Numbered from the stretch's first letter, positions 7,908 through 17,083 are shown. The stretch: 32,195 nt of DNA from an uncultured Bacteroidales bacterium (GCA_937901225.1 CALCGX010000045.1:1-32195); one strand, 5' to 3'. The notes: generated by a model not told the origin, from the sequence alone. Numbers and translations: made by a program.

Positions 7908-10397
7908 ATGAAGAAGATTTTTACCCTTCTTATGGCAATGATGGTAGGAGCCGGCATGTTCGCTACCTCTCCAACAATGCTCCCACAGAAAGAGCAAGTG
8001 TTGAATACTAAGCCAACGGCTGCAATGAGTCAATTGACCGATGTGCAAAAGAAAGTAGTTCGTCCATTATCTGCTGATGCATCAGAGGTGCGTCGTCATC
8101 CTGCAGCATCATGTGCTATGCCACTCAAGCGAGAGGCGAAAGCTGAGGTTATTACCCTCAATGGTGATGGATTTTTGGTAGGGCCAGAATACGACCCTGA
8201 GACCAGCGAATGGTATATTGCATTAGAGGCACAGGGATACACTTTCCGCCTATGTTGGTTTGGTTTGGAGGATACTTTTACAGGCACTTATAGCTTTGAT
8301 GATATCAGTTGGGACTGGACATGGGGATGGTATTCCTCAGACGACACATTCTATGAGATATATTTTCAGGATGTGACGATGACCATTTCTGAGAAGCAAG
8401 TGGGTACATACCTCAAGCAGATTATATTGGATGCTACCATTTTGGATAGCGAAGACAATACCTATCAGCTCCACGCGGTGCATAGTTTCTATACTCCTAA
8501 ATCTACAGTAGATAATAAGATTAATAATGCTACCTTGACTATGTACGACAATGGCTATCTCTTGGACGGCAATAATGCAGACATGGATATCCTTTTGGGT
8601 GTGAAATCCGATGTGGTAGATGGATTCTATACGCATCAGGATTTTGAGGCAGGTATGACACGAATTACTTACAAAGGAGTAGAGCAAAAGATGTTGCAAG
8701 CGCAGATGGAGATTGTAGGCGAGTTTCTTGCTGATGGCTCCTTGGGGTATCACGCTGAATTGCAGTTCTACAATCAGGATACAGTATTGCATCGCGTGTC
8801 GATGATAGCGCCACTGCCTGCTGTGTCGGATACGGTGCATGTATCATGTGTGAACTTGGATATAGACGAGTCGTTGAGCAATTATGGCTACATGATGGTA
8901 AGTGGTTCGTCGGATTTGTACCATGTGGATGTTTTTTACGAAGCTGATCGTGCTGAGGCTGGTGTGTACAAGAATGTGGCGCTGGTCATTGCTGATAAAA
9001 CGACATGGATTGAGCAGGCAGCTATCCAAGCTACATTGACATTGGTGGATGGAGAGGATGGTTGGGAAGCATATATTGAAGCATATGGAGGGGATTATAA
9101 GTGGTATTCGATTGATATGAAATACGTGGTACCAACTCCAACTAAGACGGTGAAAGTGAACTTTGACAAGTCTGCTATAGCTACCTACAGACCTGATCAA
9201 TTGGGTATGATTCAGTTGCTACACGAGGACCCAGAGTATGATTATGCCGCATCAATGACTATTTATGGAATAGGATTGGGCGAAACCTTCGGTATGGAGA
9301 ACGTATTGATGGAGTATTCTGAGTTGTATGATTTGGAAGAGGGACATGGTATTCAATTCGCGGATATTAAGGGTACGCTCCTACAAAGAGGAGATACCAC
9401 GGTGATTGATGCAAGTATCATCAGTTGGGATGCCGTGCAATACGACATTGAGTTCTGGTACACTGTTCCAACGCCAGTAGATACCGTAGAGATGGAAATG
9501 CCTGTGGCATTTACCAATGCGATGGATTTTGGCTATTACACCCTATCTGCCTATACACCTGACGAAGAATGGTTTGTGTCTTTTACACCTATGACGGATG
9601 AGGTAGCTGGTACTTTTGTTAACGATGGCTTATTTGGTCAATTTGGCGAAGGACAATACGACTTTATGGGCGGAGATACCTATGTGTATTCTTCTAAAGA
9701 AATGCGACCTTATACAGTGGAGAAAGGTACACTGGTGGTGAATCATGCTCCTGATGGTACCATTACGGCCGAAGCCAAAGTGATTTGCTCCAATGCTATT
9801 TACTACCATATCAAGATGACTTCGGAGTATAATACTCATTTGGATTACGATGAGCCAGAGGAGGAAGTAGATCGCACATATACCACCGATGATGTGGTGT
9901 TTATTGAGGATCAAATAGCTGATAATGGGTATATATTTCTGCAACTGATAGCAGCGGATGAGTCTGATGAAGCACAATTTTTCTTCTATGCAGAGGAGGC
10001 AGATGAAGATATTACTATTCCCGTAGGCACATATACTATAGATTATACGGAGGATTATGGTACTGTGCAAGCCAATCCTGGAGTGCAAGGCAACGGCGTA
10101 TGGCCATCATTCTATGCGTTGAAGGCAGAAGGTGGTTACGCAGTGCCATTATGGCTATTGGTTAGTGGCACGGTAGAGGTTTCTAAAGACGAGGAGGGCA
10201 ATCCATACTTGGAGGTAAATGCTTATAACTCCTATGGTGTTCCTGTACATATTGTATATGATGGTACACCTATCGGTGCTGGTGTGGAGAATGTAACTAC
10301 AGAGCCAACTGCTGTGGAGAAGGTATTGAAGAATGGTCAGCTATTGATTATCCGCAACGCAGAGACCTACACTGTAGTAGGTCAAGCCGTGAAGTAA
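7908..10397 (+). CDS. Large secreted six-repeat protein, paralogue 4
   Basis: The protein has 829 residues from the ATG at 7908. This start is chosen over an in-frame upstream ATG at 7872 because it gives the MKKIFTLLMAMM signal peptide and keeps the leader TTAGTCTGT shared with the other copies. The architecture is a signal peptide, an Arg/Lys-rich pro-region, six beta-rich units and a C-terminal tag, KNGQLLIIRNAETYTVVGQAVK, in which the usual YN is YT. Conserved blocks include VAGTFVNDGLFGQFGEGQYDF in unit 5 and a unit 6 ending in VNAYNSYGVPVHIVYD. It is the most diverged full-length copy: unit 4 has YRPDQLGM instead of YYPHLDND. The function is unknown. Cell-surface location is inferred from the signal peptide and the tag. 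Confidence 0.88.
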   Translation: MKKIFTLLMAMMVGAGMFATSPTMLPQKEQVLNTKPTAAMSQLTDVQKKVVRPLSADASEVRRHPAASCAMPLKREAKAEVITLNGDGFLVGPEYDPETSEWYIALEAQGYTFRLCWFGLEDTFTGTYSFDDISWDWTWGWYSSDDTFYEIYFQDVTMTISEKQVGTYLKQIILDATILDSEDNTYQLHAVHSFYTPKSTVDNKINNATLTMYDNGYLLDGNNADMDILLGVKSDVVDGFYTHQDFEAGMTRITYKGVEQKMLQAQMEIVGEFLADGSLGYHAELQFYNQDTVLHRVSMIAPLPAVSDTVHVSCVNLDIDESLSNYGYMMVSGSSDLYHVDVFYEADRAEAGVYKNVALVIADKTTWIEQAAIQATLTLVDGEDGWEAYIEAYGGDYKWYSIDMKYVVPTPTKTVKVNFDKSAIATYRPDQLGMIQLLHEDPEYDYAASMTIYGIGLGETFGMENVLMEYSELYDLEEGHGIQFADIKGTLLQRGDTTVIDASIISWDAVQYDIEFWYTVPTPVDTVEMEMPVAFTNAMDFGYYTLSAYTPDEEWFVSFTPMTDEVAGTFVNDGLFGQFGEGQYDFMGGDTYVYSSKEMRPYTVEKGTLVVNHAPDGTITAEAKVICSNAIYYHIKMTSEYNTHLDYDEPEEEVDRTYTTDDVVFIEDQIADNGYIFLQLIAADESDEAQFFFYAEEADEDITIPVGTYTIDYTEDYGTVQANPGVQGNGVWPSFYALKAEGGYAVPLWLLVSGTVEVSKDEEGNPYLEVNAYNSYGVPVHIVYDGTPIGAGVENVTTEPTAVEKVLKNGQLLIIRNAETYTVVGQAVK

Positions 10398-10434
10398 GGT
10401 CATTGCGTTAGCCACATAGTTGGGTTATACCTAC

Positions 10435-10470
10435 AATAATCCCCGCAACTCGTTTGAGTGCGGGGATTAT
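10435..10470. terminator. Bidirectional terminator between convergent genes
   Basis: A strong stem pairs AATAATCCCCGCA(A)CTC with GAGTGCGGGGATTAT around GTTT, with a single bulged A. It lies between the stop of paralogue 4 (10397) and the stop of the minus-strand gene at 10520, with short T-rich stretches on either side, so it can serve both convergent transcripts. Confidence 0.75.
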
Positions 10471-10483
10471 CTTTGTTTGAGTT

Positions 10484-10525
10484 ATAACTTATCACTTATA
10501 ACTTATACTTCATAACTCATTACTT
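10484..10525. repeat. Heptamer tandem array (ATAACTT type)
   Basis: Six consecutive 7-bp units are seen: ATAACTT, ATCACTT, ATAACTT, ATACTTC, ATAACTC, ATTACTT. The array runs into the stop codon (10520-10522) of the minus-strand Omp28-like gene. It is one of five heptamer arrays in the window. Confidence 0.7.
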
Positions 10526-11899
10526 AATCTCTCGTCCTTGGAGGTCATATTCTACACCGTCAATACGGATAATGAATTGGCCATTGCGCATGAGTTTTTC
10601 TACATGAGCTTGGTCAAATACGATGTCTTCTACGGCAGTATTCTTTTCAGGCAATGTGCATGTGATGGAGAAGTTCTTACCATTACAGATTTTACCTGTG
10701 GCTACAAAACCACCTTTCTCATCCATTACTACTTGACCGCTTCTGATGCGCCAACGATGACGTAATTGCTCCATATCAGCTGCGAGATAGTATGCCATTT
10801 GTGAGCCGCTGAACGTTTGTGTCTCAATATCTACTTGCCCAGCAGTAAAAGTGTTGAACTCATTGCCATCCAAGATTTCAAGAGTTTGTATAGGTACGAC
10901 TGTGTCTGTGGTGTTGAATTCCAAATTAATTACCATTTTCACAGGTTTATTACCATTACCATCGACTCGAGTATTTGAGCTGGCTATCAATTGTAGCATT
11001 AATTTATCATCAGATGGTTTGCTAAGAGCAATGGTGTTAAATTTCAGTGTCTTTACATTCGTAGGTTCTTTGGTTTCGGTAATTGCAAATGGCAAGTAGT
11101 GCGCTCCGCCATCGGTACCATCTACCACAGGCACTTCTTCTGCATTGATGATAGGTTTCTTGCTTGTAGGAGTGATATAAGCTACAATGCAGCAGTTTTC
11201 TGCTACCCAGTTGTCTGGCATCGTAAACGTGTATGTAGCGCTATATGCTTGATTCTCGACAGTTACTTTATCTCCTAAGGCATCAGCGCAGAGTACATCG
11301 CGAACGATGCATGGGTGTAGAAACTCTTTGTATCCTGCTCCCTTCCAAGAATTAGCATCAGCTTGTTTTCCGATTAGACCATTCTCCTTAATAAGTACTG
11401 TAAGGAGATATTCTGTTACCTCAGTATTGGCCACTTGACCGCTAACAGTCAGATTGAGTTCTCGGGTAAGAGTGTCATAGGTGTGATTGATTACTACCGA
11501 TGCTTCAGCTGTTGCTTTGCATTTTTTCGCAATAAGATCAGCCATGCCATCTTCAACCAAATAGCCTGGGTGGAAAGCAATATCTGTGCCCGTGATTTTA
11601 GTACGATTGATACCTAAATTAGGCGCTCCACTCGAGGCAATTGCCTTCGCTATTTTTGCGCTTTCGGAGATAGTATATTCGTCTTCGTTGTAACCATAAT
11701 GGTGGCTTACCCAAATGCATGGAGTAGTAGTGTTTTGGATATATTCTACCATAGCAGCCATTCCACCAGGACAATATATGCATTCACTACCCGTAAAGTG
11801 CTCAAGGAGGAATTTGCGTGGAAAAGAGCTTGGTACCTCTTGTGCTGATGCCACTAAGGTTGCACATAGCAACATCACTACTGTGAGAATCTTTTTCAT
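10520..11899 (-). CDS. Omp28-related thioredoxin-fold secreted protein with C-terminal tag
   Basis: The protein has 459 residues with a signal peptide (about 1-19, MKKILTVVMLLCATLVASAQ). The block FLLEHFTGSECIYCPGG contains a CxxC pair (C40, C43) in the position typical of Omp28-like outer-membrane-associated proteins, which have a thioredoxin-like N-terminal domain. Beta-rich domains follow, and the C-terminus is MRNGQFIIRIDG then YDLQGREIK. This is the same tag class as in the repeat proteins on the other strand. It is the last gene of the minus-strand run; 25 bp separate it from the gene before it. It is clearly paralogous to the 15709-17070 protein (both have SFPRKFL-x-EHFTG). A redox or disulphide role is inferred from the CxxC; many Omp28-like proteins have no known activity. 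Confidence 0.82.
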   Translation of the reverse strand: MKKILTVVMLLCATLVASAQEVPSSFPRKFLLEHFTGSECIYCPGGMAAMVEYIQNTTTPCIWVSHHYGYNEDEYTISESAKIAKAIASSGAPNLGINRTKITGTDIAFHPGYLVEDGMADLIAKKCKATAEASVVINHTYDTLTRELNLTVSGQVANTEVTEYLLTVLIKENGLIGKQADANSWKGAGYKEFLHPCIVRDVLCADALGDKVTVENQAYSATYTFTMPDNWVAENCCIVAYITPTSKKPIINAEEVPVVDGTDGGAHYLPFAITETKEPTNVKTLKFNTIALSKPSDDKLMLQLIASSNTRVDGNGNKPVKMVINLEFNTTDTVVPIQTLEILDGNEFNTFTAGQVDIETQTFSGSQMAYYLAADMEQLRHRWRIRSGQVVMDEKGGFVATGKICNGKNFSITCTLPEKNTAVEDIVFDQAHVEKLMRNGQFIIRIDGVEYDLQGREIK

Positions 11900-11924
11900 A
11901 CCTTATAAATATAAACAGTTAATA

Positions 11925-12527
11925 TTATTGTTTGATATATTTCTTACCATTGATGATGTAGATACCCTTTGGCAACTCGCTTAGTTCGTTAGCAGGCATC
12001 TCTTGACCGAGCAGATTGTAGATCTTGCCATTGTATTGTGGCGCTACTACATTCTCTACCGCATTGGTTAGATAGCTATACTTTACGGTCAATACGATAG
12101 TTGGATTCACTCCATCATCAAACGTGTAAGTAATGGTTTCTACACCAGCTTGCTGTGGAATATAGTGCGCAGACCAACTGCGTTGAAATGCAGCAGCGAC
12201 TGTTAAAGGGCATACTTGGGTCAATTCTGCATTTCCATACATGCAACTTCCTCCAGCACAGAACTGATCGTTGATACCTGTGTTTTGACGTGTGATAGTA
12301 ACAGTTATTGCCTGCGATTCATCTGAATACAATTGTCCTTCTACTGTCATGGTCGCCTCTTCGAGGTCTTCATCCCATTCGTACTCATTTACGATAATGG
12401 TCGTGCTTTCGGTGATCTCAGTAGAAACTTGATCATCTTCCACCCATTTCTCTGTTGTCAAGTGCAATGCAGCTTGCATGCTCAGTGCTGCGCTTAGCAC
12501 AAAAATAGTTGTAAAAATCTTTTTCAT
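11925..12527 (-). CDS. Small secreted protein with T9SS type A-like C-terminus
   Basis: The protein has 200 residues from the ATG at 12527, which gives the signal peptide MKKIFTTIFVLSAALSMQA. An in-frame ATG ten codons upstream (12557) would bury the signal peptide and overlap the preceding gene. The body is beta-rich and of unknown family. The C-terminus has YNLLGQEMPANEL, then LPKGIYIINGKKYIKQ, the layout of the type IX secretion (T9SS) type A sorting domain, with the final Gly-Ile-Tyr and basic strand. I infer export across the outer membrane. It lies between two Omp28-like genes with gaps of about 22-25 bp, consistent with one operon. Confidence 0.75.
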   Translation of the reverse strand: MKKIFTTIFVLSAALSMQAALHLTTEKWVEDDQVSTEITESTTIIVNEYEWDEDLEEATMTVEGQLYSDESQAITVTITRQNTGINDQFCAGGSCMYGNAELTQVCPLTVAAAFQRSWSAHYIPQQAGVETITYTFDDGVNPTIVLTVKYSYLTNAVENVVAPQYNGKIYNLLGQEMPANELSELPKGIYIINGKKYIKQ

Positions 12528-12549
12528 TGTTATAGTATTTATTTTGTTG

Positions 12550-13392
12550 TTATTCAATAATGATTCTTGTTTCCTTAGCTTGTACCACTTCGCCGTTTAT
12601 AGTGACGAGTGACACAATATTGCAGTTTTCTTTTACGACCTTCTCGGGTAGGGTATATTCGTACACTACTTGTTGCGTCATATGTGCTTCGATAGGCACG
12701 ACATCACCCCAAATCGGTGTGATAGATGCACGCATGAGATGGTTATGTGCATAATTCTTGTCTGTACCAGAAGGTTTCTTTTGACTACCAATTACCGAGT
12801 CTTCGGTCAGCCATACTTGTAGGGTAGCTTCAATGGCTTTCGTATCTAAGTTGGTGATATCTACAGCCATCCAGATATCTTTGCTGTCTGCAGTTCCTTT
12901 TACCTCTTGACCGATGAGTACTGGTTTAGGAGTCGAGTATGCTTGGCTGATGTTAGTAGCCCATTTATCAAAGTCGTTGAAGTAACCTTTTGTCATATCC
13001 TTGACTAGATTCACATTACCTGTTGGGAATGGGGTCGTGTTGGTTCCTCCCATCATCATATAGATGCTATCTGCCTCTGGGCAAGTATAGTTGAGCGCAG
13101 GTTTGTTGTTATGACGGGTATTTGGATTGCTCTCGGGATGCATCACTACCACTACGAGGTTCTCGCCATATTGTTCCTTGAGGTGGTGAGCTTCTTCGGC
13201 AGCCGTAGGGCAATTGACGCATTGCCATCCTGAATACTCAATGAGTAGTGATGTGCGTTTGACGGCACTAGGGTCGGTAGGCGTAAAGATGACTTCCTCA
13301 CGTTCGCCTGCGGGTATTACTTCGCAAGCAGTCAGTAGCGAACCAAGTACCAATAGCAAGGAACAAAGACTTATTTGAATATTTGATTTCAT
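12550..13392 (-). CDS. Omp28-related lipoprotein
   Basis: The protein has 280 residues. The signal sequence ends in a lipobox (LLTAC, lipid-modified C23), so it should be membrane-anchored. YSGWQCVNCPTAAEEAHHL places CxxC at C58-C61, followed by VVVVMHPES as in other Omp28-like thioredoxin-fold domains. The family assignment rests on this block. It lacks the C-terminal tag of its two larger paralogues, in keeping with anchoring through the lipid instead. It lies 16 bp after the DUF6029-like gene and 22 bp before the next gene, so co-transcription is likely. Confidence 0.8.
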   Translation of the reverse strand: MKSNIQISLCSLLLVLGSLLTACEVIPAGEREEVIFTPTDPSAVKRTSLLIEYSGWQCVNCPTAAEEAHHLKEQYGENLVVVVMHPESNPNTRHNNKPALNYTCPEADSIYMMMGGTNTTPFPTGNVNLVKDMTKGYFNDFDKWATNISQAYSTPKPVLIGQEVKGTADSKDIWMAVDITNLDTKAIEATLQVWLTEDSVIGSQKKPSGTDKNYAHNHLMRASITPIWGDVVPIEAHMTQQVVYEYTLPEKVVKENCNIVSLVTINGEVVQAKETRIIIE

Positions 13393-13408
13393 AAATTAGA
13401 CTAATAAC

Positions 13409-15079
13409 TTACCATGTAAAATTATACGTTAACGATATGCCTTCTTGTTTAGGTACATAGCGGCATATACCTCCTGAACAGTTGAATCCTTCGCGTGTTT
13501 TGGTATAGCCAGCCATCACGCGGTGTGCACCATGCGTATAGGTGGCAGCGAAGGTATAATAGTGTTCGTTGGTCGCCTCATGTGCATACCCAATATTATA
13601 CATCCATTGTCCCGACAATACCAATTGACGCCATAGACTGAGTTCGTACAAGGCAGCTACCCATTGTCCTTCGTCTTGCTTGGTATAGAGGTACTGCAAT
13701 TCAGCACGCATTTGCACTTTCTTGTTCACCGCATACTTGGCCTCTATCACACCTATACCTGCATGGATTAAGTCACCGTGTCCCTCTATGGCCTGCTTGT
13801 TGTAGGTTTGATACATTGCCATAGCACCGATATACCAGTCCTTAGTCAATTTCTTATTCAGTTCTAAGTTGATGTCAGTATAGTAGGGTAGTTCACTCAT
13901 GCCGAACCATGTATCTTTTGTACCACGGATATGCGAAGCGTTGAGTTTGAGGGTTGTTCCATAGCGTCCTCCCATCTTTGTGCCTCGCTTCCAAGTGTAA
14001 CGGATTTCACCTTGAAAAGCCCATTCGTTGGCGGTCTTTTCTGTACCATAAGGATATAACGAAGCCAGCATATAGGTGTGTTGTGTGGCAAATGGAGGCA
14101 TATGGTTGATGGTACCAGCCATGAGGTTGGCCTTTCTATCCGAACGCATTGACATGTTCTCCGAACGTTTGGCCTGTGCCAAAATTGCCAACCCTTTTTG
14201 TGAGTAACTGAGTGACATCAGCAATGCCTCGCCATGATTGTAGCTATAGTTGTTTAATATGCTAGGGTCGTTAGCTTTGTAGGCATACTCTACCAACGCA
14301 TTCCAACCATTCATTTGGAATTGTGCACGCACGCTACCTGCACCTACCCATTGAGGCAGGTTATAGTAATAGTCGTACTTACCCTCTGGCTGAATGACGG
14401 TATTGGTGATAATGGTATCCTCTTTTTGATACTTGCTTACATAGCTTCCGCCTATCGTGAGGTTAGCACCAGCTTCTTGCAATTGGGGAATCCACTCTTG
14501 CAAACCAAGATCGATGTTGGCACCGAGTACAGCATCTTGCTTGTAGTTCCAGCCCCAAGCCTTATCGTCGTAGCAGTTCCAATTACGTCGTTGCTTACCG
14601 CCTAATGCGGTGATGTAGATACCTTTGTATGGGGTTGCCTCGATCTTTCCGCCACGCAATGCGTTATCTACACCCAGCGCGCGATCTTCGTACAAGCGCA
14701 GCACCATACCACTACCAAACTGACCATAGACGTCACCTACTGTGATTTTTCCCCAATCAAAGGTGGCACCTACATGCAAGTGACTGATACCATATCCTTT
14801 GAAGCTAGGATCTGCATCATAGCCAGGCAATGGCCACTCCGTGAGTTCTGCACGAGTGATGACTTCTAATCCACGAAAACTTGTCTGATTTTCGGTGTTG
14901 TGGTCCCAACGCATACCTAAGTCAAGATACGAATTGCTTAAGTAGTAACCTTGCTCAATAGTCGGTATAGGCACCAGTGCATCGTGCTGAATGCCACCAA
15001 CGACAATCACCGTATCCTTTGCCCAAAGTAGCGTAGGGATGAGCGCGAGGAGGAGTATGTATTTCTTAATTTTCATCAT
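13409..15079 (-). CDS. DUF6029-like outer-membrane beta-barrel protein
   Basis: The protein has 556 residues from ATG 15079 (a second ATG at 15076 is equally possible). A further upstream in-frame ATG at 15109 would put ten charged residues before the signal peptide. The signal peptide is MMKIKKYILLLALIPTLLWA. The body alternates polar and aromatic residues like an outer-membrane barrel and ends in the aromatic strand SLTYNFTW. The block GDVYGQFGSGMVLRLYEDRA then ALRGGKIEATPYKG resembles Bacteroidales proteins annotated DUF6029, which I recall as neighbours of Omp28-like and TlpA-like genes. The exact role is unknown. The context suggests a partner of the adjacent thiol proteins. The gap upstream holds an 11-bp repeat array. 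Confidence 0.75.
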   Translation of the reverse strand: MMKIKKYILLLALIPTLLWAKDTVIVVGGIQHDALVPIPTIEQGYYLSNSYLDLGMRWDHNTENQTSFRGLEVITRAELTEWPLPGYDADPSFKGYGISHLHVGATFDWGKITVGDVYGQFGSGMVLRLYEDRALGVDNALRGGKIEATPYKGIYITALGGKQRRNWNCYDDKAWGWNYKQDAVLGANIDLGLQEWIPQLQEAGANLTIGGSYVSKYQKEDTIITNTVIQPEGKYDYYYNLPQWVGAGSVRAQFQMNGWNALVEYAYKANDPSILNNYSYNHGEALLMSLSYSQKGLAILAQAKRSENMSMRSDRKANLMAGTINHMPPFATQHTYMLASLYPYGTEKTANEWAFQGEIRYTWKRGTKMGGRYGTTLKLNASHIRGTKDTWFGMSELPYYTDINLELNKKLTKDWYIGAMAMYQTYNKQAIEGHGDLIHAGIGVIEAKYAVNKKVQMRAELQYLYTKQDEGQWVAALYELSLWRQLVLSGQWMYNIGYAHEATNEHYYTFAATYTHGAHRVMAGYTKTREGFNCSGGICRYVPKQEGISLTYNFTW

Positions 15080-15105
15080 TTTGTTGTTTCCTTTAACCCT
15101 TGATA

Positions 15106-15193
15106 TCAACTCGGTTATCTACCGTATATCTACCGTATATCTATCGTGTATCTATCGTGTATCTATCGTATATCTAACGTAATTGACACGGTA
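15106..15193. repeat. 11-bp tandem repeat array A
   Basis: On the plus strand the 11-bp units start at 15117: ATCTACCGTAT twice, ATCTATCGTGT twice, ATCTATCGTAT and ATCTAACGTAA. They are flanked by TCAACTCGGTT (15106) and TTGACACGGTA (15183). Read on the minus strand, it begins TGTCAATTACGT and ends GATAACCGAGTTG, the same ends as array B near 24.3 kb. It fills the gap between two co-oriented genes and is probably transcribed with them. Confidence 0.85.
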
Positions 15194-15213
15194 TTGTAAG
15201 GGTATTGGATTAG

Positions 15214-15684
15214 TTATTGCAATGCATCATAGATATCTTCCTCGCCACCATCCACATAACCAGCGTGGTTATAGACGATTTTGCCTTTGCCGTCCAATAC
15301 AAATACGTGAGGTACGTTTTGCACGTTCATCGCACGTTTGAAGTCGCCGTTAGGGTCGAGCAACACCTCGTACTCCCAGCCAAAGCCGTCAACGAGTGGC
15401 TTTACTTTGTTGGCATCTTGCGCTTGGTCGATGCTGACGATAATCATCTTCACGCCAGTCTCGTCTTGCCAATCGGGATAAACTTCGTGAATGGCCTTGA
15501 GCTCACGCAAGCATGGTTTGCACCATGTTGCCCAAAAGGAGATGATGATAGGTTTACCATTGTTGTTAATGGAGCCTGTTTGTACGGTGTTACCATTGAT
15601 GTCTTGTAACTTTACATTTGGCAGTTGCGCGCTAATAGTTAATGCGCAAATAGCCATGATAGCGAATAATAAAATCTTTTTCAT
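15214..15684 (-). CDS. TlpA-like secreted thioredoxin-family protein
   Basis: The protein has 156 residues, a signal peptide (about 1-19) and a single redoxin/TlpA-type domain. The active site is FWATWCKPCLRE (C55, C58), and the cis-Pro loop is NVPHVFVLD. This is the usual arrangement of periplasmic or extracytoplasmic disulphide reductases. It is short, with no extra N-terminal domain such as is found in many Bacteroidetes TlpA proteins. It follows the Omp28-like gene at 17070 by 24 bp, and the DUF6029-like gene comes next. A role in keeping the neighbouring CxxC Omp28-like proteins reduced or oxidised is an inference from context. Confidence 0.88.
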   Translation of the reverse strand: MKKILLFAIMAICALTISAQLPNVKLQDINGNTVQTGSINNNGKPIIISFWATWCKPCLRELKAIHEVYPDWQDETGVKMIIVSIDQAQDANKVKPLVDGFGWEYEVLLDPNGDFKRAMNVQNVPHVFVLDGKGKIVYNHAGYVDGGEEDIYDALQ

Positions 15685-15708
15685 ATGTTCTTGCTTATAA
15701 AATTTCGA

Positions 15709-17070
15709 TTATAACTTTTTACCTACCACATCGTATTCAGCCCCGTTATTACGGATGATAAGTTTACCATCTTGGATGTATTTGATGGATTGTTGCTGAG
15801 GAGCCACCACATCTTCTAGCGCAGTATTGGTAGGTGCAGTATAGCGCATAGTGAAGTGCTCGCCATTGTAGAAGTTGCCTGCTGTCAGGATATTTCCTTT
15901 GGCATCTATTGCCAATTTACCTTTGTTGAGTCGCCATGCAAAATATGGATCTACCACACCTGCTTTCAACGCCACAGGATCTACATAGTAGTAACATGAA
16001 CCGCCGTATGTAAAGGTGTTGATGTCAAAAGATCCCGCAGTAATGGTGTTCTCTTCCTTGCCTGCTGAGATGTCCATGGTATCTACTGGCAGTTTATCGG
16101 ATGTAGTGTTGATTTCTAATGCTAACACAGGTTGCAATTCGCCATACTGTGCATGGCTCACAACTTTCTCAGAAATCAAAAGCACCTTTATCTTGTCTGC
16201 CTCAGTTTTATTTACGATGATAGAATCGAATGTGATTTTATCAGGATTGCTAGGCTTATTTTTGAGGGTAATGCCCAGCGGATAAAAGTGCTCGCCACCC
16301 GTGGTACCTTCTACAATCGCTGTTTGTTCTGCATTGATAATCGGTTTTTGGGTAAGAGGGGTGATGTATGCTACTACGCAGCAGTTCTCTGGAACCCATT
16401 TCTCGTTCAAGGTATAGGTGTAGGTCTTGCTATATGCTTGGTTAGTTACATTAACACGATCACCCATAGCTGCGCTGATGAATGCACGTGAGAGACGAGG
16501 GTGGATAAATTCTTTCCACTGGCTACCCCATGCAAAATATGCATCACTTTGACTGCTAATGATACCATTTTCCTTGATGAGTACGGTGAGCAGATAGGCG
16601 GTGGTAGTAGTGTTAGCTACTTGTCCGCTGACGGTGATGTCCAGTTGACGAGTCTCTGCATTGTAGGTATGATCAATCACTACCGACGCTTCGGCTGTAG
16701 TCGCGTCCGTAATGGTCATATCAGTTAAATATCCAGGGTGGAATGCTAATCTCTGTGATTGCTCCGTGCGATTGAGCATCATAGCGGGTACGCCTCGTTC
16801 CTTGACAGGAACATTCGCCATACCAAAACTATAGAGATCATATCCCTCGTTGATGGAATAGTTGTCATCTAGGTGGTGGCTAACCCAAATATATGGGGTT
16901 TCTGACGTCTGTACCGCATAGTCAATCGCCATCATGCCATATGGGCAGTATGCGCACCATGTACCTGTAAAATGCTCAATGAGGAATTTTCGTGGGAAAG
17001 ACGTTGGCACCTTTTGCGCCATCGTCATCATAGCTACTGATAGTAGCAAAATAGTAAAAATCTTTTTCAT
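15709..17070 (-). CDS. Omp28-related thioredoxin-fold secreted protein with C-terminal tag
   Basis: The protein has 453 residues from ATG 17070. An upstream in-frame ATG (17103) would overlap the end of tex and add 11 charged residues ahead of the signal peptide MKKIFTILLLSVAMMTMAQ. The block SFPRKFLIEHFTGTWCAYCPYG has CxxC at C39-C42. Much of the rest aligns with the 10520-11899 protein, for example LLTVLIKENG then VAYITP then KPIINAE. It ends IQDGKLIIRNNG then YDVVGKKL, a variant of the shared C-terminal tag. The gene lies 35 bp after the tex stop and is probably co-transcribed with it. Confidence 0.83.
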   Translation of the reverse strand: MKKIFTILLLSVAMMTMAQKVPTSFPRKFLIEHFTGTWCAYCPYGMMAIDYAVQTSETPYIWVSHHLDDNYSINEGYDLYSFGMANVPVKERGVPAMMLNRTEQSQRLAFHPGYLTDMTITDATTAEASVVIDHTYNAETRQLDITVSGQVANTTTTAYLLTVLIKENGIISSQSDAYFAWGSQWKEFIHPRLSRAFISAAMGDRVNVTNQAYSKTYTYTLNEKWVPENCCVVAYITPLTQKPIINAEQTAIVEGTTGGEHFYPLGITLKNKPSNPDKITFDSIIVNKTEADKIKVLLISEKVVSHAQYGELQPVLALEINTTSDKLPVDTMDISAGKEENTITAGSFDINTFTYGGSCYYYVDPVALKAGVVDPYFAWRLNKGKLAIDAKGNILTAGNFYNGEHFTMRYTAPTNTALEDVVAPQQQSIKYIQDGKLIIRNNGAEYDVVGKKL

Positions 17071-17083
17071 ATCTTTCTTGTCT

